Below, one piece after another: positions 1 to 6,560 of a stretch of 10,598 bases of DNA. Position 1 is the stretch's first letter, and the number at the start of each line of letters is the position of its first letter. The DNA is taken from the NCBI RefSeq assembly GCF_042680125.1, contig NZ_JBHTNY010000086.1, one strand, 5' to 3'. Below the pieces are notes generated by a model, which was not told the origin of the DNA, made no database searches, and saw only the letters and a list, made by a program, of their open reading frames with translations. A program made the position numbers and the translations under genes. The DNA comes from Robinsoniella peoriensis. Lineage in GTDB: Bacteria; Bacillota; Clostridia; Lachnospirales; Lachnospiraceae.

Positions 1-1
1 A

Positions 2-58
2 CTAGGCTATTTGACACCGAAAGAATATCGCCTTACTAACCTTAAAAAAGTTGTCTAA
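2..58 (+). CDS. 3' end of a truncated gene, possibly an IS3-like transposase
   Basis: An open frame enters from the left edge and ends at a TAA at 56-58, giving 18 residues that read LGYLTPKEYRLTNLKKVV. The pattern Leu-x-Tyr-Leu-(T/S)-Pro-x-Glu-(Y/F)-Arg resembles the extreme C-terminus of integrase-core transposases of the IS3 family, where a similar motif closes the protein. Just after the stop, TTGTC (52-56 region) and GACAA (68-72 region) form a short inverted pair of the kind found near ends of such elements. Only the tail is visible, so family assignment is tentative. The element would lie tail-to-tail with the two-component operon, whose terminator sits at 130-163. Confidence 0.4.
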   Translation, partial: LGYLTPKEYRLTNLKKVV

Positions 59-129
59 ATAAATGTTGACAATCCAATATGACTAAGTTAACCATTGATA
101 TCATGATCATGAACTCTTCATATGTACTC

Positions 130-163
130 AAAAAATCACCACCTTTATTCTTAAAGTAGGTGG
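130..163 (-). terminator. Intrinsic terminator of the kinase/regulator operon
   Basis: Read on the minus strand, CCACCT (163-158) pairs with AGGTGG (144-139). Additional A/T pairing inside the loop is possible with a small bulge. Three bases after the stem comes a run of six T (135-130). It lies 45 bases beyond the stop of the response regulator gene, as expected for the end of that operon. Confidence 0.7.
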
Positions 164-207
164 AAGACATGTCGCTCTATCGATTCCCGTTTATTCTATT
201 AAAAAAA

Positions 208-972
208 TTACTCCACCGGCTTCTCCCGATAATCAAACGGACTCATCCCGGTCTGTTTCTTAAAAATCCTGCTGAAATATGCCTGGTCGTGATACCCTAC
301 TATTTCCCCAATCTGCCTGATGGACAGCTCAGGTTTGTGCAGAAGATATTGCTTTGCCTGCGTAATACGCAGAGAGGTTATGTACTTAGAGGGAGTCATA
401 TCATATTTCTGGCAGAAGATTTTCGTCAGATAACTGGAACTGTAGTTCATATTGCTGGCAATGATGTTTAGATTGATATCTACATTATAGTTATGAATTA
501 TATATTCTTTGAGGACCTTTGCGATCTGCTCCGGTGTGTTCCGGGTCATTTCCGGATTAAAGATATCGGCATATTCATTGCGCTGTATTTCAAAATCATT
601 TCGTATGCCCTGGAGAGCGGCATATAATTCCTCCGGATCTATTGGTTTTAGCAGATATTCCGATACCTGAAGCTGTATTGCACGCTTGGCGTATTCAAAG
701 TCAGAAAATCCGCTGGTAATAATGAATCTGGTTAAAGGCAGGCGTGCATGTACTTTTTCAAGAAGCTGTATTCCGTTCATCAGCGGCATTTTAATATCTG
801 TAATTACCAGATCCGGTTCCAGTTCTTTTATAAGCTCATAAGCCTGTGTTCCTGTCTGTGCTTTCCCGGTTACTTTAAAACCCAAACCGGTATTCTCGAT
901 CTTACGAATCAAATTCTCTAATAACAATTCTTCGTCTTCCGCAACGACGACTGTATAGTTGGAAATTGCCAT
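208..972 (-). CDS. YesN-type response regulator with AraC-family DNA-binding domain
   Basis: This 254-residue transcription factor is the partner of the kinase encoded just upstream. Residues 7-125 form a receiver domain: acidic pocket E12-D13, phosphoacceptor D59 in the DLVITDIKMPLMNG segment, and the conserved lysine K109 in LLKP. Residues about 150-250 form an AraC-type double helix-turn-helix, ending in the typical IGEIVGYHDQAYFSRIFKK and TGMSPFDYR signature. The start at 972 is preferred over an upstream ATG at 1017, because 972 has a GGGAGGT site (985-979) six bases ahead, while 1017 has no such site and its extra 15 residues would be encoded inside a hairpin. By family, such regulators activate neighbouring sugar-transport genes when phosphorylated, so the divergent transporter operon is the likely target. 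That target is inferred, not shown. Confidence 0.93.
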   Translation of the reverse strand: MAISNYTVVVAEDEELLLENLIRKIENTGLGFKVTGKAQTGTQAYELIKELEPDLVITDIKMPLMNGIQLLEKVHARLPLTRFIITSGFSDFEYAKRAIQLQVSEYLLKPIDPEELYAALQGIRNDFEIQRNEYADIFNPEMTRNTPEQIAKVLKEYIIHNYNVDINLNIIASNMNYSSSYLTKIFCQKYDMTPSKYITSLRITQAKQYLLHKPELSIRQIGEIVGYHDQAYFSRIFKKQTGMSPFDYREKPVE

Positions 973-978
973 GATTAT

Positions 979-985
979 ACCTCCC
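979..985 (-). promoter_or_regulatory. Ribosome binding site deciding the regulator start
   Basis: GGGAGGT on the minus strand lies six bases before the ATG at 972-970. It fixes the regulator start and makes the longer frame beginning at 1017 unlikely. The site begins only two bases after the 3' base of the hairpin at 1012-988. Confidence 0.8.
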
Positions 986-987
986 GC

Positions 988-1012
988 ATATCGCAGGTTC
1001 CGCCTGCGATAT
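988..1012 (-). other. Hairpin between kinase and regulator genes
   Basis: ATATCGCAGG and CCTGCGATAT form a perfect 10-bp inverted repeat around a 5-base loop. Two more G-C pairs can form outside it if one base is bulged. It lies in the 134-bp gap between the kinase stop and the regulator start, directly against the regulator ribosome binding site, with no T tract after it. It is therefore not a classical terminator. It may affect translation of the regulator or protect the downstream mRNA; as DNA it could also be a protein-binding palindrome. Its role is inferred. Confidence 0.6.
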
Positions 1013-1106
1013 TGCATTCATAAGTAGTTTGAAAGGAACTTTTAAACTTATTATCCTCCGCAATGTGTGATAAACAGGTTCGGATTTGTATCACTGGAAT
1101 AAAAAT

Positions 1107-2921
1107 TTAAACGTGCTCCCGGCTCGTTTTTCTTCCAATGGATACAATCCCATGTCCGTCCTTTGTATTACCATATTTAAAGATTATATCATCTCCGCAG
1201 AAAAGTTTCCATCGTAAATAGACATTTAACATCCCCATACCATTTATTTCTATTTCCGGCATACCTGGCTTGGCGGCTGCAGCTTCAATCCTGGAATGAA
1301 TCAGCTGTATGGATTCTTCGGTGAATCCGGTACCCGAATCGATGATATCAATCTGCCAGCTAACTTCTGTAATCCTGCTTTGGATTGTGAGACTCCAGGG
1401 AGGTTCACAATTGGTGCCATATTTCAGCGCATTTTCCACTAAGGGCTGGATGGACAGTTTGGGTATCTTAAGGGAAAGCAGCGATTCATCTACGTGAATC
1501 TCATAATTCAGGCTGGACTGGTAACGGACTTTCATACAGTAAAGGTATTCCTGTATATATTCGGTTTCTTCTCCCAGGGTGACTGAAGAAGAATCCCCTT
1601 TTGTAATATAACGCATGATTTTAGTGAGGTTACGGCACATTTTTACCACCTCATCAGATTGGTTGTTTTCCGCCAGTACAATTATGCCTGAGAGGGTATT
1701 ATAGTAAAAATGCGGGTTAATCTGGGACTGGAGTGCCAGGCTGCGGGATTTTATTTCCTGCTGTCTGGTATCAATCAATTCATCCATGGAGGTCTTTAAG
1801 TTACTGCTCATGCTTAAAAATGCCTGGTTTAACTCTTCCAGTTCATCAAAGGAAGCATCCAGGGGCTCTTTCTTTTGCTGGCCCAGGGTATCCAATGCCG
1901 TTTTTTTAATGATATTGCGAAGCTGCTTGATAGGCTTTGTCAGGCTCCTTGACAGGTACCAGGAGATAAATACGGAGCATGCCAGCATAGCGGCAACCCC
2001 AAGTCCCAGAACGTGGATCAGGTTTCTGACAGGCTGTAGAATGTGATTCTGGGGCTGAACGGTTACGTAGGTCCAGCCCGTATAGGAGGAGGAAGTGGAA
2101 ACCAGTATTTCCGTGGTACGGGAATCATCATTAAAAAAGGAAGCGTGTCCCAGCGTGGAATCTATGGAACTGAAATAATCCGGCAGGGATTTTTGTTCGG
2201 ATTCTTCCAATTTGTAAGGGAATACAAGGGTTCCGTTTTTATCATAGATGTAAACACTGGGGGCATCTGCATTTTTCTGCTGGTAGGAGGTTATATATTT
2301 AAAAATAGTACTGCATTTTTTTACAGTTTCAATAGCACCCACCTGCTTCTTGTATCGGTTGTGGAATACACGGTATAAAGACATATACCAGACCGGTGTA
2401 CGGCTGGTATTGGAGTTGCTGGTAATCTCTGTGGTGGCATATGGAAGGCTTAGAAGTTTCTTGCCTCCTAACTCCTTCGTCTGCGTCAGCCAGGGAAGCG
2501 TATCCATATCCATTTTTTTACTATTATTTTTAATTCCAACCTGTACAACGGAGCCGGAAAAATCATAGAGGTTAATCTGGTCCACTTTCAGGTCTGCGCC
2601 GTTAATGGTTACAAACAGATCTGCCAGAGCCATGAAATCATCTGAGGAGACCCGCAGGTCGTTGACTTCTGCCAGACGGTCTTTTACCAGGTTACTGTAA
2701 CCAATATTAATGGAAACAGAATCCATATCCTGCAGGATCTGTTCTGTCTGCTGTAAAAAGGATAAATTCATATCGGCTGCAGCCTTCGTTTCTCTTTCAA
2801 TTAAAATGTTAGAAGTGTAACGGTAAAAGAAGATGGAAAAGGCAATTACAACTAATAGTGCAAGACCAAGATACGCTAAAAAGAACTTTGTCTGCAGTTT
2901 TATTTGGTGGTTTTTCTTCAT
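1107..2921 (-). CDS. YesM-type membrane sensor histidine kinase
   Basis: The 604-residue kinase should sense an extracellular ligand and phosphorylate the AraC-type regulator encoded downstream. A first membrane helix spans about residues 13-34. An extracellular sensor region, probably a dCache-like double domain, runs from about 35 to 298, and a second helix covers about 301-323. A HAMP segment follows (about 320-380). The His_kinase domain typical of the LytS/YesM class has H404 in the QINPHFYYNTL phosphoacceptor motif. The ATPase domain shows the N box (N497 in PLVENALKYG), G1 box (D528-S-G-T-G) and G2 box (GMGM, 561-564). All catalytic motifs are intact. The start has a GGGGG-type ribosome binding site at 2935-2931. 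The gene is divergent from the sugar transporter, the standard arrangement for carbohydrate-sensing pairs. The ligand is unknown and may be the sugar released or imported by this locus. Confidence 0.93.
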   Translation of the reverse strand: MKKNHQIKLQTKFFLAYLGLALLVVIAFSIFFYRYTSNILIERETKAAADMNLSFLQQTEQILQDMDSVSINIGYSNLVKDRLAEVNDLRVSSDDFMALADLFVTINGADLKVDQINLYDFSGSVVQVGIKNNSKKMDMDTLPWLTQTKELGGKKLLSLPYATTEITSNSNTSRTPVWYMSLYRVFHNRYKKQVGAIETVKKCSTIFKYITSYQQKNADAPSVYIYDKNGTLVFPYKLEESEQKSLPDYFSSIDSTLGHASFFNDDSRTTEILVSTSSSYTGWTYVTVQPQNHILQPVRNLIHVLGLGVAAMLACSVFISWYLSRSLTKPIKQLRNIIKKTALDTLGQQKKEPLDASFDELEELNQAFLSMSSNLKTSMDELIDTRQQEIKSRSLALQSQINPHFYYNTLSGIIVLAENNQSDEVVKMCRNLTKIMRYITKGDSSSVTLGEETEYIQEYLYCMKVRYQSSLNYEIHVDESLLSLKIPKLSIQPLVENALKYGTNCEPPWSLTIQSRITEVSWQIDIIDSGTGFTEESIQLIHSRIEAAAAKPGMPEIEINGMGMLNVYLRWKLFCGDDIIFKYGNTKDGHGIVSIGRKTSREHV

Positions 2922-2953
2922 ATTTTTAATCCCCCATTTACTTGTCTTTCTAT

Positions 2954-2962
2954 ATTATAACA
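2954..2962 (-). promoter_or_regulatory. Probable extended -10 promoter for the kinase/regulator operon
   Basis: On the minus strand, TGTTATAAT (2962-2954) is a perfect -10 box with the extended TGn element. It lies 32 bases before the kinase ATG. No good -35 hexamer is visible at the right distance (only T-rich sequence near 2983-2978), which fits an extended -10 promoter. The call rests on consensus only. Confidence 0.55.
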
Positions 2963-3014
2963 AAAATCACCAAAAAGAAAGAAGGAATTTTACTGTTTGT
3001 GGGCAAAGTGTGAA

Positions 3015-3053
3015 AAAAGTCCAAATTCTGTTGGGAATAGTGCATGGACTTTT
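3015..3053. promoter_or_regulatory. Candidate operator: 9-bp inverted repeat upstream of the transporter operon
   Basis: AAAAGTCCA (3015-3023) and TGGACTTTT (3045-3053) are perfect inverted copies, with centres 30 bp apart (about three helical turns). The right arm covers the probable -35 box of the transporter promoter. This placement suits an activator or repressor site. The obvious candidate is the AraC-type regulator encoded next door, though AraC proteins more often use direct repeats. As RNA it could also form a loop, but most of it lies upstream of the expected transcript start. Confidence 0.5.
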
Positions 3054-3073
3054 CGTCAGAAAAAAAGTACAAT
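3045..3073 (+). promoter_or_regulatory. Probable promoter of the sugar transporter operon
   Basis: TGGACT (3045-3050, four of six matches to the -35 consensus) is followed after exactly 17 bases by TACAAT (3068-3073, five of six matches to the -10 consensus). It predicts a leader of about 55 bases before the lipoprotein start at 3135. The imperfect -35 overlapping an inverted-repeat arm is what one expects of an activator-dependent sugar promoter. Confidence 0.55.
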
Positions 3074-3134
3074 TAGTTCATCAGATAAACAAAACGCGGA
3101 ACAATCGGTATGAAAAAAAGGGAGGTAACAAAAC

Positions 3135-4577
3135 ATGAAGAAAAAAGTAATTAGCGCTTTACTTTGTGCAGCAATGGTAATAACAATGGCAGCCGGATGC
3201 GGATCAGGCGACAAGACAGAAACCACAGCAGCAACCAGTACAACAAAAGAAACACAAGCAGCTAAGACAGAAGGAAGCGAAGCAGGAAGTGCTGCAGATA
3301 CAGAGGAAGCAGCAGAAACGAAGGCAGAAGGGGAAACTACAGCAGCGAATACAGACTTTGCAGGAGAAGAGCTCAGTATTCTGGTATCCGCAGGCTGGAT
3401 GGATAACCGTTATGATGAAACCATTGCCCGTTTCGAAGAGACTTATGGAGTAACGGTTGATTTACAGACAATTCCGGCAGACCAGTACGGCGATTTGCTG
3501 CAGTCCAAATTAACTACAGATTCCTGTGCAGATATATTCTGGATTCAGTCAAATCCATTTGCGATTGCATCTCAGATTGTAGATCCTGAAAAATACTGTA
3601 TTGACTTTTCAGATGCATCCTGGAAGAGTGTAATGCCGGAAAACAGACTTTCCGCATGTGAATACGACGGCAAACTGTATGGCTTACAGATCTGGCATAA
3701 CTCACCGGAATATGTAATGGTTTATAATAAAACGTTATTTGGCGAATTAGGATTAGAAGCACCGAAGACCTATGATGAAATGTTAAAAGTCTGTGAGAAG
3801 CTTTCAGCAGAAGGCATCACACCATGGTTTGAGCCGGGAGCAGACGGATGGCAGCATCCACTGGCATTTTTCCAGATCGGCGGAGCATACGAAGCAGATC
3901 AGCCTGGATTATATGACAAGCTGAATAATAACGAAGCAACATTTGCAGATAACCAGTTGATGATAAAAGTATTAGAGCAATACAAAGAACTGGCTGATAA
4001 AGGATATCTTGGGGAAGACTGGATCGGAACAGACAGTACCAATATGGTAAATGAGTTCGCAGACAGAAATTGTGCTATGGCAATTGCCAATTCTTCTTTC
4101 ATCAAACAGATCCAGGATGAAACAGAGACCACAGATGAATTTGGGTTATTCCTAGAACCATTGGGAGATAACACTTACTTCCCTACAAGTCCTGCAGGCC
4201 CTACCATGTTCGGTTATAAAGGAACCACTCATCCGGAGCTGGTAAAAGAATTCTTTAGCTTTGTAACGACAACAGAAAGCTTACAGGAAATACTTGATAA
4301 TTCACCTTCTTACACAAACCTGGATGTAAACGATGATAAGCTACAGCAGCACTGGTTACCGGAAGAAGAAGAATTTATGAAGACTCTTACGGATGAGCAG
4401 ATGAAAACACCGGTACTTCAGAACGGTACAAAGTATACAAATGATTACTGGATGCAGTTTGGACAGGATATGGTTGCATACTGCACCGGACAGATGGAAG
4501 CAAACGATGTATTGAAAAATATGGATAACAACAGAGCAGAAGCAGCGAAAGTTGCAAATGATCCTGCATGGAAATAA
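3135..4577 (+). CDS. Extracellular solute-binding lipoprotein of a sugar ABC importer
   Basis: This 480-residue protein should be anchored outside the membrane, where it captures an oligosaccharide for the two permeases encoded downstream. Residues 1-21 are a lipoprotein signal peptide (KKK, hydrophobic core, then MAAG) with the lipid-modified cysteine at C22. Residues 23-75 are a flexible Thr/Glu/Ala-rich linker common in clostridial binding lipoproteins. From about residue 78 (EELSILVSAGWMD) the protein has the family 1 sugar-binding fold, with features such as YNKTLFGELGLEAPKTYDEM and the C-terminal ADRNCAMAIANSSF segment. The start has GGGAGG at 3120-3125. Its genes are arranged as usual for this class, with the binding protein first and most strongly expressed. 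The substrate cannot be read from the sequence; the GH95 gene suggests a fucosylated or L-galactose-bearing oligosaccharide. Confidence 0.93.
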   Translation: MKKKVISALLCAAMVITMAAGCGSGDKTETTAATSTTKETQAAKTEGSEAGSAADTEEAAETKAEGETTAANTDFAGEELSILVSAGWMDNRYDETIARFEETYGVTVDLQTIPADQYGDLLQSKLTTDSCADIFWIQSNPFAIASQIVDPEKYCIDFSDASWKSVMPENRLSACEYDGKLYGLQIWHNSPEYVMVYNKTLFGELGLEAPKTYDEMLKVCEKLSAEGITPWFEPGADGWQHPLAFFQIGGAYEADQPGLYDKLNNNEATFADNQLMIKVLEQYKELADKGYLGEDWIGTDSTNMVNEFADRNCAMAIANSSFIKQIQDETETTDEFGLFLEPLGDNTYFPTSPAGPTMFGYKGTTHPELVKEFFSFVTTTESLQEILDNSPSYTNLDVNDDKLQQHWLPEEEEFMKTLTDEQMKTPVLQNGTKYTNDYWMQFGQDMVAYCTGQMEANDVLKNMDNNRAEAAKVANDPAWK

Positions 4578-4606
4578 GGGACAATTGATTATAGGCTGAA
4601 CTTTTG

Positions 4607-4637
4607 GTGCCGGGAGCAGAAAGAAACCTCCCGGCAC
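4607..4637 (+). other. Stable intercistronic hairpin after the binding-protein gene
   Basis: GTGCCGGGAG (4607-4616) pairs perfectly with CTCCCGGCAC (4628-4637) around an 11-base loop. This GC-rich 10-bp stem lies 29 bases after the lipoprotein stop. No run of T follows (TCTCTATC), so it is more likely an mRNA-stabilising or partial-attenuation element than a full terminator. Such elements in sugar importer operons let the binding protein be made in excess of the permeases. Confidence 0.75.
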
Positions 4638-4666
4638 TCTCTATCAAAAGAAAGTGGTGAAGTAAA

Positions 4667-5545
4667 ATGAATAAAAAGAAAATCTATCCGCAATGGTTCC
4701 TGTTTGTCCCATTGGCATTATATATTTTATTTTTCCTGACTCCCAGTATACTCGGTATATTTTATTCATTTACCGACTGGAATTCAAGGAGTCTGGGAGA
4801 TACTAAGTTTGTTGGTTTACAGAATTATATCGAGATTTTTACATCTAACAAAGATTATGCATCCGGCATTTTCAACACTCTTAAATTTACGATAATATCG
4901 AATGTTTTAAAACTGATTCCTGCACTCTTAATAGCAATTATGCTGCAGGAAGGTCTGAAAGGCAAAAATGTTTACCGTACACTTTTATACCTGCCATCCG
5001 TTTTACCATTCTTGATCATAGGCTTAACATTTAAATCGATTTTAAACTATAATACAGGACTTTTAAACAGCTTCCTGGACATGGTACATTTGGGGTTCCT
5101 GAAGCAGAAATGGCTCTCTGACCTGGGTGTTGTGTGGAAATCCATCTATGGTGTGGATGCCTGGAGAGGTATCGGATATGTAATGACCATCTTCCTGGCA
5201 GGGCTTAATACCATACCAAAATCCTACTATGAAGCGGCTCAGATTGACGGTGCGAATTTCTGGCAGAGAGTGAAAAACATTACCCTGCCCATGCTGCGCG
5301 GTGCAATTATGATTAATCTGGTATTTGGCCTTACATACGGACTGAAGGTATTTGATATTGTCTATGTGCTGACAAACGGCGGTCCGGGACATGCAACAGA
5401 AGTTATTACCACATATTCCTATCAGCTCTATTCCAATGGACAATATGGAATGTCTACGGCACTTAATACGATTCTCCTTGTGATAACCGCAATTATCGGT
5501 GTGGTAGTCGTAAAAGTCATGAGTAAACAGGAGGTGCAGCAATAA
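4667..5545 (+). CDS. ABC sugar importer permease, MalF/UgpA type
   Basis: This 292-residue inner-membrane subunit forms the translocation channel with the next gene product. It has about six membrane helices, the first at about residues 11-34. The cytoplasmic EAA loop, which docks onto the ATPase, is clear: E189-A-A, D194-G and P208 in the segment YYEAAQIDGANFWQRV...LPML. Length is normal for the family. The ATG at 4667 follows only a weak ribosome binding site (GGTGA near 4656-4660), suggesting lower translation than the lipoprotein. The stop shares one base with the start of the next permease, so the two are translationally coupled. Confidence 0.94.
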   Translation: MNKKKIYPQWFLFVPLALYILFFLTPSILGIFYSFTDWNSRSLGDTKFVGLQNYIEIFTSNKDYASGIFNTLKFTIISNVLKLIPALLIAIMLQEGLKGKNVYRTLLYLPSVLPFLIIGLTFKSILNYNTGLLNSFLDMVHLGFLKQKWLSDLGVVWKSIYGVDAWRGIGYVMTIFLAGLNTIPKSYYEAAQIDGANFWQRVKNITLPMLRGAIMINLVFGLTYGLKVFDIVYVLTNGGPGHATEVITTYSYQLYSNGQYGMSTALNTILLVITAIIGVVVVKVMSKQEVQQ

Positions 5546-6363
5546 TGAAAAAGAACGTGCGCAATATTGCCAAACAAATCGTCTGTATCATTATGAGTAT
5601 CATTGTAGTCGCTCCTTTTTATATGGTAGTCATCAACTCTTTTAAAAGCAAGAATGAAGCAGCAAGAATGAGTCTTGCCCTTCCTACAAAATGGTTTTTT
5701 AACAATTATACCGAAGTAATTGAAAAAGGTAAATTAGTCCAGGGTTTTGCCAACAGTGTAACCTATGCAGTAGTGGCAACCCTCATTGGAGTAATCAGCT
5801 GTGCCATGGCGGCATTCGTAATGTGCAGAAAACGTACAAAGGTGAATAACTTCCTGTATTATTTCGTATTATGTGGATTATTCTTCCCGGTGAACTATGT
5901 AACTCTGGTTAAAGTACTGACTGTTGCAGGACTTGCAAATACGAAATTTGGAATTATTATTGCATTTACCAGTGCGATGATACCCTTTTGTATCTTCACC
6001 ATACGAAACTTCGTGCTGTCACTTCCGGTAGAATTGGATGAAGCAGCTGTTATCGATGGAGCGGGACCCATCTCCATGTTTTTCAAAATTATTGTACCCA
6101 TGTTAAAACCAACGTTGGTTACCTGTTTTATCCTGCAGTTCATGGGAGTTTGGAGTGATTTCCTGACACCGTTATATTTATCTAACAAAAGTTCCATGTT
6201 CCCAATGAACATTGCAGTTTACCAGTTCTTTGGAAAAAATAAGAACTATTGGAACTATATATTTGCAGATATTGTATTGACCTGCCTTCCTGTTGTAATT
6301 GTTTACCTGATTGGACAGAAATACATCGTAGGCGGAATGACATCCGGCGCAGTAAAAGAGTAG
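5545..6363 (+). CDS. ABC sugar importer permease, MalG/UgpE type
   Basis: This is the second channel subunit, 272 residues, with about six membrane helices (the first at about residues 10-31). The EAA loop is intact: E166-A-A, D171-G and P185 in the segment LDEAAVIDGAGPISMF...IVPML. The C-terminus GQKYIVGGMTSGAVKE is typical of this family. The start ATG overlaps the previous stop by one base and is served by AGGAGGTG at 5529-5536 inside the upstream gene, so the permeases should be made at similar levels. No ATPase gene follows; as in many Firmicute sugar importers, a shared MsmK-like ATPase encoded elsewhere is presumably used. Confidence 0.94.
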   Translation: MKKNVRNIAKQIVCIIMSIIVVAPFYMVVINSFKSKNEAARMSLALPTKWFFNNYTEVIEKGKLVQGFANSVTYAVVATLIGVISCAMAAFVMCRKRTKVNNFLYYFVLCGLFFPVNYVTLVKVLTVAGLANTKFGIIIAFTSAMIPFCIFTIRNFVLSLPVELDEAAVIDGAGPISMFFKIIVPMLKPTLVTCFILQFMGVWSDFLTPLYLSNKSSMFPMNIAVYQFFGKNKNYWNYIFADIVLTCLPVVIVYLIGQKYIVGGMTSGAVKE

Positions 6364-6387
6364 TTTGTAAACAAAAATTATCATACG

Positions 6388-6433
6388 TGGACATTTGCAC
6401 CGTAAAGTGAGAGCTTTTCGCTGTAAATGTCCA
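6388..6433 (+). other. Long hairpin after the permease genes
   Basis: TGGACATTT (6388-6396) and AAATGTCCA (6425-6433) are perfect inverted copies. Pairing continues inward through GCA/TGT, CG/CG and AAAG/CTTT, giving a stem of about 21 positions with two mismatches and G-U pairs around a GAGA tetraloop (6409-6412). It begins 25 bases after the permease stop. Only three T residues follow, so termination may be partial. It could instead protect the 3' end of the transporter mRNA. The arms contain the same TGGAC/GTCCA core as the candidate operator at 3015-3053, so a DNA-binding role is also possible. Confidence 0.65.
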
Positions 6434-6453
6434 TTTGTCCATAAAACTATGGA
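6429..6453. promoter_or_regulatory. Candidate operator: tandem GTCCAT repeats and a small palindrome at the GH95 promoter
   Basis: GTCCAT occurs at 6429-6434 and again at 6437-6442, an 8-bp period. The second copy also forms a palindrome, TCCATA-AAAC-TATGGA (6438-6453), whose right half overlaps the probable -35 box at 6450-6455. The GTCCA core matches the arms at 3015-3053. This may be a binding site for the same regulator, but that is an inference from pattern and position. Confidence 0.4.
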
Positions 6454-6478
6454 AATCAGATGAAATTTACGTTATGAT
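6450..6478 (+). promoter_or_regulatory. Probable promoter of the GH95 gene
   Basis: TGGAAA (6450-6455, four of six to the -35 consensus) and TATGAT (6473-6478, five of six to the -10 consensus) are separated by exactly 17 bases. The leader would be about 75 bases. The -35 starts with TGGA, as at the transporter promoter, and again overlaps an inverted repeat, suggesting common control. Read-through from the transporter operon past the hairpin at 6388-6433 remains possible. Confidence 0.5.
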
Positions 6479-6560
6479 AGAAACACAAAAAATAAGCAGA
6501 GTATCAGAGCCTGTTTGGAGAATATGGATTCGGACATGCACTGGATAAAGGAGTCAATTT

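Noticed and set aside
973..1017. Upstream ATG at 1017 extending the response regulator by 15 residues
   Set aside because: It has no ribosome binding site, and the extra residues are encoded within a perfect hairpin; the ATG at 972 has a strong site at the right spacing.
1046..1060. GGAGG on the minus strand in the kinase-regulator gap, suggesting a small gene
   Set aside because: No usable start codon follows at a suitable distance, so no small reading frame can be supported.
1067..1094. GTGATA/TATCAC inverted pair between kinase and regulator
   Set aside because: Only a 6-bp A/T-rich stem with a 16-base loop and no T tract; not distinguishable from chance.
2833..3138. 101-codon plus-strand open frame across the divergent control region
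   Set aside because: It overlaps the kinase N-terminus and the transporter promoter, and the peptide is low-complexity Lys/Asn-rich sequence.
5063..5542. 159-codon minus-strand open frame opposite the first permease
   Set aside because: Rich in Cys and His with no family resemblance; the plus strand encodes a clear permease.
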